Shown here one piece after another: positions 23,972-34,522 of a stretch of DNA of 64,000 nucleotides. Source of the DNA: Paramecium octaurelia (Eukaryota; Ciliophora; Oligohymenophorea; Peniculida; Parameciidae); the NCBI GenBank assembly GCA_905182995.1, contig CAJJDP010000081.1, positions 187,466-251,465 on the forward strand, in the 5' to 3' direction. Every line of letters begins with the position of its first letter. The first letter of the stretch is position 1. A model generated the notes under the pieces. The model did not search any database. It was given only the letters and a program-made list of their open reading frames with translations, and had not been told where the DNA came from. Both the position numbers and the translations under genes were made by a program.

Positions 23972-26299
23972 ATGATTATTAAGAGAGGTCTGAATTTCTC
24001 GCGTCTCATAAAAGAAGCTACAAAATTAATACATGGAAGACAGTATATCGATCATTTTTGGTATTTGAAATCAAAGTATGCTATTTATATCACAATAGTC
24101 CAGAGTCACTCCAACCTCTTATAGATAATGAAACATAAATAAAGAACTCGTTTTACGAGCAACCTTAAATAAAAGAAATATTCAATGATTATTACTAAGT
24201 ATCTTATGGTAGAAAGGATGGACGAACACATGATATCCCTGAGTTATATGACGAATATGAGTATAATGGAAGATTTGCATATTTTGATACAGGGAATGAT
24301 TATTAGATAATTGAAAGATCTCTAAAAGGAGGCGATAAAGAAGTCGTATTAGATTTAAAGAAAATATAATTTTTGAAATAATATCATGCAACAATGAAGT
24401 TAACAAAGTTAAAGATTTCTGATGATCATAAATTAATAGCATTTGGAGTTGATTTATTAAATAATGAGGACATCATTTGGTTAATGAAATACATAGACGA
24501 TGAAAGAGTCTTTAGGACAAAGTTGTTTGATTGTTTTGATGCAGCTTTTACAAAGGATAATATGCATTTGGTATATACCTAATATGACGATAAATTCAGA
24601 CCATATAGATTGATGTTGCATAAGTTGGGAACAACTCAGGAGGAAGATGAGTTGCTATTTGAAGAGAAAGATGAGTAATTTTATTTAGATTTACAACAAA
24701 CTAAAGATGGAAAATACTTTGTGTTGTTAAGTTAGACAAAGTAAAGCAACGAAGTGATTTTGATAGATCGTGAGGATCCGAAGAAAGTGTAACTCTTGTT
24801 TTCAAGAAAGGAAAATGCAATAAATTTAGTTCATCATCATGAAGAGCATGGATTATACATTTTGACTAATAAGAATTCTTATGATTATAAAGTATTAAAA
24901 CAAGAAGGGGATAAGTTTGTAGATTTCTATTGTCCTTAATAAGGAGAAGTATTGCAAGAAGTAGACCTATTTCATAAGCATTTGGTGTTATACTTCACTA
25001 AGGAAAGTGAAAGTTTTATTAAGGTAATTTCATTGCAAGACAAAGAAATTTATAATTTATTTATTCCACCTTCCTTGGTCTATACAAACCATCAATAAAA
25101 CAAAAAGAATTTATTGAGAAATATTTATGATAGAGTAATAAAAAAAGATAAGTCTCAATATTTCTTGAATTAGAAAGTCTAGAATGAAGTATTAGGAGCC
25201 ACAATAGAACCTGGAGTGAATCATAATTACAAAAGTGATGCATTTTAGTTTCATCTTAGCACACCATTGGTGTATGATTAAGTTTACTAATACAATTTAT
25301 CAAATAAATAACTATCTAAGCTTTAAGATGCTAATCTTACCGGTAAGGCATTCAAGAGAGAAGAGTTTACTTGCACTAGATATTATGCTCCCAGCAAAGA
25401 TGGCACTGAAATTCCAATCACTTTAGTTCACCACAAAGATCTGTAAAAGAACAGACAAAATAAATTGCTTTTACATTCTTATGGGGCTTATGGTGTTCCA
25501 TAGGAAATACCTTTCAATATTGTTTACCTAAATGCATTGGAAAAGGGATGGACATTAGCATATGCACATATTAGAGGAGGTAATGAAAGGGGACAAGATT
25601 GGCATAGATAAGCCATCTAGGAAAATAAAATAAAAAGCATAGAAGACCTACTTGGATGTGCTTCTTATTTGATAGCTGAAGGTTATACTCATCCCTCATT
25701 ATTATGTGGATTAGGAGCATCTGCTGGAGCAACAACTCTAGGTGCAGCAATTAATATGAGACCAGATCTTTGGAAATGTGCAGTGTTGCTCTCACCATTT
25801 TTAGATGTCCTGGGGTCCTTATTGGATGAAAGTCTACCCTTGACTAAATCAGATTATTTGGAATTTGGTAATCCAAACGATAAAAAAATCTTTGATACTA
25901 TTCTGAGTTACTCTCCTTATGAAAATCTAAAAAAATAAGTTTATCCTGCAATTTACATAAGTGCAGGTACTGGAGATTTCAGAGCTCCTTTATGGAATGT
26001 TTTGAAATACACAGAAAAATTGAAATAGATAGCTGTTTAATCCAAAAAGGTTGAAACCATAGGAGATCATCCTCTTATTATTGATATTAATGACGGTGGA
26101 CATTATGGAGGGGCTGGAGTAATTATTTACACACTATAAATAGGCTTAATCAGTAATTGAGGAGCGAACCAGATATATGACTTTTCTGGATTATTATGTT
26201 GGCATAGGCAATAAGGAAATAACAAAGAAGAGTCTTACTTAAGATATTGACGAGTCTATATAATTGGCAGATGAGGAGGACAAGATCTAGAAATAGTGA
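23972..26299 (+). CDS. Prolyl oligopeptidase-family serine peptidase (S9, PREPL/oligopeptidase B-like)
   Basis: 759 aa with introns of 23 and 25 nt. The N-terminal part starts HGRQYIDHFWYLKSN, matching the family's 'HG...DPY.WL' opening, and then forms the blades of the propeller. The C-terminal hydrolase has LLLHSYGAYGVPQEIPF, WTLAYAHIRGGNERGQDWH, the nucleophile elbow GLGASAGATTLG (catalytic Ser in GASAG), the Asp region after ETIGDHPLIIDINDGGHYGG, where the last His is the expected catalytic residue. Without the 25-nt intron inside HYGGAG|AQSVIEERTRYMTFLDYY the protein would end early, so the splice is well supported. It cleaves or de-esterifies small substrates in the cytosol in related organisms; substrate unknown. 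Confidence 0.92.
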
Positions 26300-26334
26300 A
26301 ACATGTTTTTTATCTATATATTATAATAATTAAA

Positions 26335-28579
26335 ATGAAAGTTTCATTATAAGATTTCGGTTTTCATTAACCAAATGCTCCAGAAATCAATACACCGAGA
26401 TCCCTTGAGGCTTGTAGAAGGGAAGGAATTTAACCTAATGAAATTGTCAAGATTCCATTTGAAGAGTTTCAAAAGAGATATAAAATGAAAAACTTAGATC
26501 ACAAGGGCATAGAACAATTTTACAAGCATTACGAAGAAAGAAGAGAAAAGAAATTCGAAGAACTTATTAAATAGAGACATATTGTTCTTGAAGATGAAAA
26601 AACTGGTACTCTACTTTATATTTATCTGAAGGGACATGGGGTTCTGATGGGTTGTCTAAGAGTAAGGTGATATCAAAATATGGTTAATAAGAAACATCCT
26701 CATTGGTTGAGAAGGAAAAGCAATAATTAGAGAAAATAAAAAAGAAGTAGTAGAAAGAAATTGAAGGAATGCTTGAATATGAATTGAAAATGCAAGAAAT
26801 ACGATTAGAAAATGAAAAGAAGCAAGCTGATGAAATTGCCAAATAATAATAAAGGGATCTTGAATTATAAAAGAAGAGGGCTGAGTAGGAAGAATAAAGA
26901 AGGCAAAAGGAGTTAGAGAAATAATAAAAAAGAGAGTAGGAAGAAGAGTTACAACGGTAAAAATTAAAGGAAATGGAAGTGAAGGAAAAAGAACGATTGA
27001 AATTAGAAGAACTTAAATAAAAAGAAAGAGAAGAGGAAGCAAAGAAGAAAGATGAAGAACGAAAAGCAATTTAAGAAAAATTAAGAAAATAAAATGAGGA
27101 GAATTAAAAAATCTAATAAGAATTGTTAGAAAAAAGAAAATAGGATATGGAACTCAAAGCAGAATAAAGAAGAAAGGCATTAGAAGAATAAAAATAAAAA
27201 AAAAAATAAGAAGCAGAATAAATCAGATTATAAAATGAAGAAAGAATCTAATAAGCCAAGTAAAGAAATGAAGTTGAACTCTAAAAATTAAAAGATGTAT
27301 ATTTTAATAAATGATAAGCATAGGATTTTGATAGAAAAATCAAATTAAGTGAAATCAAATAAAAGCAATATGAAGAAGAAAAACAAAAAAAGTATGAACA
27401 GTAAAGAAAAGAGGCAGAAAAACATTCTGAATTGTTTTAGAAAGTTATTGAATAAAACAATCTTATGGAATAAGAAAAGAAGAATCAATATTTAAAGAAA
27501 ATACAAGAAGCAGAAGAAAGAAGAAAATAAATTGAGGAAGAATTAGAAAAAGAAAAAGAATTGAAAAGATAATAAGAAAAAGAAAAAGAATAATAAAGAA
27601 AATAAGTTCTATTATAAAATGAAGAAAATAACAAATAAAAAATAGATGATTTAGTTAAGAAGATTAATGAAAAGGAGGAGATTCTAAACAAAATCTAAGA
27701 GGAAAGAAATGAATAGCTTCAAGATAGAAAAACTGTGGATATATTGAAAAGGTTTGATAAAAGAGAGAATGTAGAAAGAATTATGAGAAAATAGGAGTAT
27801 GATAAATAAAAATTATAGGAAAAAATTGTTGAAAAAATGTAAAGAGCAGATAAGCTGTCAGAAGATCTTGATTAATTACTATCTTAAAGACATAATTTAA
27901 GAAGAGAAATTGAAAAATAAAAAAGGGAAGTTATGATCAAATTTGAAAAGGTGAGAGAAGGCAAACTTCCTCCAACTGAAATTTAAAAATAATTAGGTAT
28001 GACTGAAGCAGATGCAAAACTTATTAATTAAACTAACCCCTATCGTACTTTTTCATCCACTCGACCTAAAACTAATTAAGCTAAAGAAAGACCTGATAAA
28101 TTACAATCTGTTAGACCAGCTAAAATATAATCTGCTAAGCCTGAACCAATCAAAGTAAAAGATAAAGTTGATCTTAAAACAACATAGCCTGTTTTTGAGT
28201 AGTTGGGTAATTTAATATATCAAATTTAGCTAATAAAACTACACCTAAATTCCATAAGAAAATGGATGCAAAGAAAAAATCTGAACCCACTAGACCAGAA
28301 CCTCCGAGTCCTTAAATTCTTATATTCCTTAATAAAATGGTTCAAAAACATAATTAAGATATGATGAGGTTATTAATGGAAGAACATGCAAATGAAAATT
28401 TAAGAGATGAAAAGTTAAATTAAGTAAAAGGAGAAGAGAAAGCCAAGCTTGAAAAAGAATATGCTTTAGAAAGAGTTAAAGCTTAACTCAAAATTGAAAA
28501 GTTAAAATAAACATAGGATTCAGAACAAAATTAATATAAACTCACTCATAACATTTTTGAAATTGATATTATTAGATGA
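26335..28579 (+). CDS. CCDC177-like long coiled-coil protein
   Basis: 731 aa with introns of 26 and 23 nt. The N-terminal 110 residues contain NTPRSLEACRREGIQPNEIV, FYKHYEERREKKFEELIKQR and TGTWGSDGLSKSKVISKYG. The SPRSLEACxxxGxxPxEL pattern followed by a YExYExxRxxK segment is the signature of animal CCDC177/CCDC185-type proteins. The rest, about 500 residues, is an almost uninterrupted Glu/Lys/Gln helix (for example EKQQKREQEEELQRQKLKEM), then a Pro/Ser/Lys linker (RPKTNQAKERPDK) and a last short helix. The very high use of TAA and TAG for Gln shows the code clearly. Assignment rests on the N-terminal block and is by eye. Confidence 0.75.
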
Positions 28580-28591
28580 AATAACTTGTTT

Positions 28592-28867
28592 ATGATGATA
28601 TTCAAATTTTATATTATTATTTGCTATCTTAATTAGCATCAACATACATATTTTGTGATATTGATTATATTTGCAGTATTTATTTTAGCTTTGCCTTATA
28701 GATATTTCAAATTCTAAGTTAAGCCTTATATAATGTTAGAAAATTAAATTAATCATTTTGTTGGATCAAAATCCTAACTAAAAAGTTATATTGGAAAATT
28801 TTACTATAAAAAATTTTTTTTCCATCACATGCATATTTTTCATCAATTAACTACTATTTCATATTGA
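28592..28867 (+). CDS. Doubtful short hydrophobic ORF
   Basis: An open frame of 91 codons, MMIFKFYIIICYLNQHQHTY and onward, with one hydrophobic stretch (YFVILIIFAVFILALP). It starts 13 bp after the previous stop. No motif is recognised and the base composition is that of the surrounding AT-rich spacer. It may be chance. Confidence 0.15.
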
Positions 28868-29385
28868 TAGGATGTCATATTTTGCGGTTTAACATTGACT
28901 TCTGTTAATTCTGTGTTATTTCAGAACCCAAAAGAAATTTTTCAATTATTTTCAAATCTCACTAAAAGTTCCTTTAAGTATATGACAATAATATGAGAAT
29001 ATTTTTTTATATTTTAATATAATTAATATAAATATATTCGAATAATTTCAATTAATTAAATAATAATAAATATATATGATAATAAGAAGCATTTGCCTTG
29101 TAAAAAATACGAACTATGTTTTTTTATAATTTTTATTTTCACCATGAAAATTTATAAAGTTAATTATAAATTATGGTTATTATAGTCATCCAAACAACAA
29201 GAGTGAAATAATTGCAGCAAAAACAGCAAAAAATGATTTTAATTTTTTTTTCATTTTAATTAAATTTATAGCTAATAGATTATTTAATAGGAAGAATTAA
29301 TTTATCTAAAAATTATAAAAAAGAATATGATGATTTAACCCGACTACTTTTTGAATTAATATGAGTTTATAAAAAACAAATAAAA
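28868..29385. other. AT-rich spacer between convergent genes
   Basis: No gene is seen. The right part, from 29030, is the beginning of the exact repeat described separately and represents sequence 3' of the RAD5-like gene (its stop reads at 29386-29388 in this copy). Several poly-T/poly-A runs occur. Confidence 0.6.
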
Positions 29386-30252
29386 TCAAATCATATTTGG
29401 TTATTCAAAGATTAAAAACTTGAAATCATCAATGTCTGATGATTTTTTTTAATCATTTGCTATGACTTTCCTTATCATCTTCTTTTTCTTCTAATGCAAC
29501 AAATTAATTTTTTCTTCAATCGTATTTGCACACAGAAATCTAATTACATTAACTTATTTCTTTTATCCAATTCTATCCGCTCTTCCGATGGCTTGATCTT
29601 CAATGGCAGGCTAAAGATAAAAATAGATAAATACATTCCACCACGGATCAACCAAGAAAACGTGATTAGCCATAGTTAAATTTAATCCAGTAGACGTGGC
29701 TCTCAAAGATAATATTAAAGCTGTAAAGGCAGGATGCTATTCGAATGATTGAATAACCTTATTTCTTTGTTCTACAGACATAGCTCCTGTGACTACTTAA
29801 CACCATATCTCTTCTTCTTGAAACTTTTCTTCAAGTAATCTAATCATATCTATCCATTAAGTGAAGATTAAACACTTTTCTCTTTTGAGTTGTACCTTTT
29901 TTGTTTCATTAACAACAGCAAGCATTTTACTACTAGGTCCCCATTTGGTTTCTTTGATTTCTTAAACTTCTATAGAATTACTCTGAACACTCATAATGTC
30001 TTTCAAGCATAATCTTTTAGAACAGGTTGGACATTCTCCAATAGTTTCTATAACTTCTTTGAAACAACTAATAATGTATAAATAAATGATACTTATGACA
30101 ATAGACATGCCCACATATAGAGATATCAAATGTAGTGATTCCATCTTCAGAACAGAGTGTGCAATCATTTAAATTGCCTCTTTATATTAGATCTATTAAT
30201 TATTATCGTTATTTATCTGAAATTTCCTAATCGCTTGATTTTTATTTGGCAA
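29030..30252. repeat. First copy of an exact 1223-bp direct repeat
   Basis: Every base from 29030 to 30252 recurs at +1224. This copy is joined on its left to unique sequence and ends at the single N at 30253. It contains the last exons of the RAD5-like gene and its 3' flank. Confidence 0.95.
29386..30252 (-). pseudogene. Duplicated 3' fragment of the RAD5-like gene
   Basis: Encodes the RING part ([12 protein letters not shown] ... ICGHVYC) and helicase motifs V-VI ([18 protein letters not shown]) exactly as in the full gene, with the same 25-nt intron, but stops at the N on its 5' side. It has no start of its own. It is most probably not a separate locus but an unmerged contig end; see the finding on the repeat. 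Confidence 0.7.
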
Positions 30253-30253
30253 N
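30253..30253. other. Assembly gap marker (single N)
   Basis: The only non-ACGT base in the window, placed exactly between the two repeat copies. Confidence 0.99.
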
Positions 30254-31476
30254 AAATATATTCGAATAATTTCAATTAATTAAATAATAATAAATATATA
30301 TGATAATAAGAAGCATTTGCCTTGTAAAAAATACGAACTATGTTTTTTTATAATTTTTATTTTCACCATGAAAATTTATAAAGTTAATTATAAATTATGG
30401 TTATTATAGTCATCCAAACAACAAGAGTGAAATAATTGCAGCAAAAACAGCAAAAAATGATTTTAATTTTTTTTTCATTTTAATTAAATTTATAGCTAAT
30501 AGATTATTTAATAGGAAGAATTAATTTATCTAAAAATTATAAAAAAGAATATGATGATTTAACCCGACTACTTTTTGAATTAATATGAGTTTATAAAAAA
30601 CAAATAAAATCAAATCATATTTGGTTATTCAAAGATTAAAAACTTGAAATCATCAATGTCTGATGATTTTTTTTAATCATTTGCTATGACTTTCCTTATC
30701 ATCTTCTTTTTCTTCTAATGCAACAAATTAATTTTTTCTTCAATCGTATTTGCACACAGAAATCTAATTACATTAACTTATTTCTTTTATCCAATTCTAT
30801 CCGCTCTTCCGATGGCTTGATCTTCAATGGCAGGCTAAAGATAAAAATAGATAAATACATTCCACCACGGATCAACCAAGAAAACGTGATTAGCCATAGT
30901 TAAATTTAATCCAGTAGACGTGGCTCTCAAAGATAATATTAAAGCTGTAAAGGCAGGATGCTATTCGAATGATTGAATAACCTTATTTCTTTGTTCTACA
31001 GACATAGCTCCTGTGACTACTTAACACCATATCTCTTCTTCTTGAAACTTTTCTTCAAGTAATCTAATCATATCTATCCATTAAGTGAAGATTAAACACT
31101 TTTCTCTTTTGAGTTGTACCTTTTTTGTTTCATTAACAACAGCAAGCATTTTACTACTAGGTCCCCATTTGGTTTCTTTGATTTCTTAAACTTCTATAGA
31201 ATTACTCTGAACACTCATAATGTCTTTCAAGCATAATCTTTTAGAACAGGTTGGACATTCTCCAATAGTTTCTATAACTTCTTTGAAACAACTAATAATG
31301 TATAAATAAATGATACTTATGACAATAGACATGCCCACATATAGAGATATCAAATGTAGTGATTCCATCTTCAGAACAGAGTGTGCAATCATTTAAATTG
31401 CCTCTTTATATTAGATCTATTAATTATTATCGTTATTTATCTGAAATTTCCTAATCGCTTGATTTTTATTTGGCAA
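30254..31476. repeat. Second copy of the 1223-bp direct repeat
   Basis: Identical by eye to 29030-30252. This copy is continuous on its right with the remaining exons of the RAD5-like gene, while its left end abuts the N. Confidence 0.95.
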
Positions 31477-34370
31477 AAAAGTTTTCTATACAATATTTAA
31501 TTTCATCAATAGAATTTGTATCTAGGTTAATCCCTTTTAAGGCTATTGAGGGATGATCACAAGTCATTCTTAATTTATTAATAATTTGAAAGATATGCAC
31601 AAATTATCTGCTTTTTTCTGAATTTAAGTAAACTTTGAACAATTATTGAGTTCCCTCGAAAAATTTATCGTAAAGTGCTCTTTCTTTGTTTTCTAATTTA
31701 ACCCAACAGATGGATTCATTTATTTATAATTAATTCTGATTGTTTAACTATTATTTGGTTCTTCTTAGAATGATTGGTTTGATTATCTCTCCCAAGATGC
31801 ATTGTTGTTCTTCCTCGTTTTCTTCTTTGTTGATATATGCATTCCACCAATAACTATTATGATAAATAAATAAAATACTATTCACCAAAGGTTTCTACTC
31901 TCAAAAACGATAACAGACTAAACAAATCGTCATGTTTGTTTTATATGGGAGTACCAGTCAAACACCATCTGCATTCACTCTTCAAAGCCATTGCACTTCT
32001 TGTTTATAGAGTGCTCTTAGTTTTGATATTGTGAGCTTCATCTAGGATAACTCTATAATATGTAAAGTCGAATAAATTAGTGATTTTTCCTTGAGTATTT
32101 TTCTTTGTTTTTGTTCCACATTCATAATCATTTTAACTTATTTCTATAGGTTCGCCAAAGAATTAAGACTTTTCGGATTTAGTTTATTTTAAGTCAAAAA
32201 TAGATTTGAATTCTTCACTTTAATCATTGTTCTAACAGAAATCTTGAGAATCTAATTCAATTTCAAAACTATCATTTAAGATTTAAGTCTCATTACTAAT
32301 TTTTGATTCTTTTAGATCTTTTGGGTCCTTAGTTTCTTTATTTTCTTTTTATTCATTATCAGGTTTCGTCCTTACTCTTTATTATATTTCATTATCTTCT
32401 AATCCATTCTCTTTAAGCCAATTAGAATAATTCTATGCTACAACTGTATACGTAGTCAAAATAACATCGTAATTAGAGAAAACAACCTTCTTATTTCTAT
32501 TTGAAATCTTATAGAATACCAAAACCTGAAGACTATTAGGCAAGGAATGCTTTTTGATTTCAGCTTCCCACTATAACAAAACCGATTTCGGAACAATGAT
32601 TAATGTAACTCTTCCTTTTTTTTAAGTTTACAAAATCAAAGCCAAAGTCATAATAGTTTTACCTAGTCCCATTTCGTCTGCGAGAATTCCTCCCTTGGTT
32701 GAATTATAAGATTAAAATTCATCGGTGATTTTACCGGTAAAGGTATTCATGTATAATTTTTTACCATTCTCTAAAAGAACCTCCTCCCATAAAGGAGACA
32801 ATTACCATTAACTATTATCTTTAGCTTCTTAATTTTTTGGATTTGATAATATGCCTTCTCTCCACAACATCCAAGTTAAAGCTTATTTCTAATGTTGTTT
32901 CAATTCACAAACCATAGTTTTAGGTTTAGGGTGTTCATATAATTCTTAATCTTTACTATTTAAAAATGAGTTAATTTCATTCTCATTGACTTCTTCAGAC
33001 AATTTTAATTTACCTGTACAAAAATCTATCATCTTTTAGACTTGTTCTCTTCTATTGATATCCAACTATTTTAATGATTGCTAATATTTTTGACAATCAC
33101 ATAAATTCCCTGAAGAAATCTATAATTCAAAGTATTCTTTTTCTTTCTTATGAGTTATCCCTCCCACAATAACCTAGATGAATGGGTTTTAAATCTCTTT
33201 ATATAAAGATGAATTCTCAGCATTAAGTGACAGAAATGTCTTTACACTCAACTATTCTATATTATCCACCTTGTATCTCAACTCATTCAGTTTATCAATG
33301 CTTGGTTGATGATTATGAAATCCCTGACATAATGATTGATAAGTGCAACTCAATTTGAGAAACAACAACTCAAAACAATACTTCTAATAATTCTACTGTT
33401 TGTGTTCAGCCACATGTTTAGTCGATGTAGATATAAACTTCTATATTTCAAGCAATAGAGTATTCATGTATTTTTTAAAGTATACATTCTAATAGATGGG
33501 TACATCCTATTGGACTGGAGTAAATTACGATTCTTCATTAGTGTAATATTTATTTTTTGATAAAAACAAACAGGAGCTCTTAAAATCTTTGAGAGAATAT
33601 AATTTATTAGAAAATGCTGAGTTTTACAATGAATTCCTGTAGTACTCGTTATTTGTAATGATTACTCTTGCAAAATCTTTGAAAGTTAGATCAAGTCTAA
33701 GGGGTTATCCCATTTGAAGGGAATGAAATTTCTCCAATTGAGTAAAAAATATCTTAACGTACTTGTCTGATTTGATCATTGCTGGTATTGTTCTTTAGAG
33801 ATTCAACAAATCGAATAAGAGTAGAAGGGATAAGCGAGCAAAGTATTGTAAGTCTACATTGAGATCCTCTTCTGATTCGGCATATGAAAATCTTTCTCTG
33901 CTCACGAAGCCGTCTTAGAATGCTTTTTGATTGAATTTGGATAGATCAAATTAATCAGTTAAGGCATTCTATTTCAAATAGACATCTAATCGGATTTATC
34001 TTAAATTGTCTGGGTAATTGAAATTCACTTGTCTTGCAATTACTTTAATATAATCTACTGTTAATAAAAACCACCAGATTTCATCATAGCAATGTGAAAT
34101 TCTTCCATTGATTTATAATGGTTTGTAATGAACCTGTTTTCCAATCTTCTTTTATTTCAGAACCAAAGTGGATTGTTTGAAATACTTGGTTTTAGTTACA
34201 ATGTATGTTGATATATTTTCATTTTTTAATGAGCCAATAGGAGTGCTAAAATCAATCAATTGAGGACATAGAAATGCTTTGTCATTAGGATCCAATTCAA
34301 TAAAGGAATTAGGCTCATAATAGTATGGTGCCAGTAAACTTCCTAAATAATACTTGGATTCTTTCTTCAT
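30610..34370 (-). CDS. RAD5/HLTF-type SNF2 helicase with embedded RING finger
   Basis: A protein of roughly 1,200 aa. The order read from 34370: an N-terminal region without clear domain ([20 protein letters not shown]), a long helical part, SNF2 motif [20 protein letters not shown], motif Ia/II with a 110-residue acidic/Lys insert before [11 protein letters not shown] (DEAH box), WCLTGTPI, then a C3HC4 RING (CTLC ... CGHVYCHNCF ... CPTCSKRL, spliced by a 25-nt intron inside HN-C), and the C-terminal helicase half with [37 protein letters not shown] and RADRIGQKKQ. SNF2 with a RING between its two lobes defines RAD5/HLTF/SHPRH proteins, which ubiquitinate PCNA and remodel stalled forks. Several exon borders in the N-terminal half were not resolved. 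Confidence 0.85.
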
Positions 34371-34522
34371 CTATTAATAAAATTTAAGGAGGGTAAGATG
34401 AATTGTTTAGTATAAACATCATTATCCTGTTATTTTTTTTCTGTTTTACACACAAATAAAATATCAACTATAATAGTAAGCTATATAATAAGTAATTTAT
34501 ATTAAAATAATATTAATATTAA

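Noticed and set aside
30253..30253. Recent tandem gene duplication of the RAD5-like 3' end.
   Set aside because: Perfect identity and the N at the junction fit an assembly artefact better; listed as a finding for checking rather than as biology.
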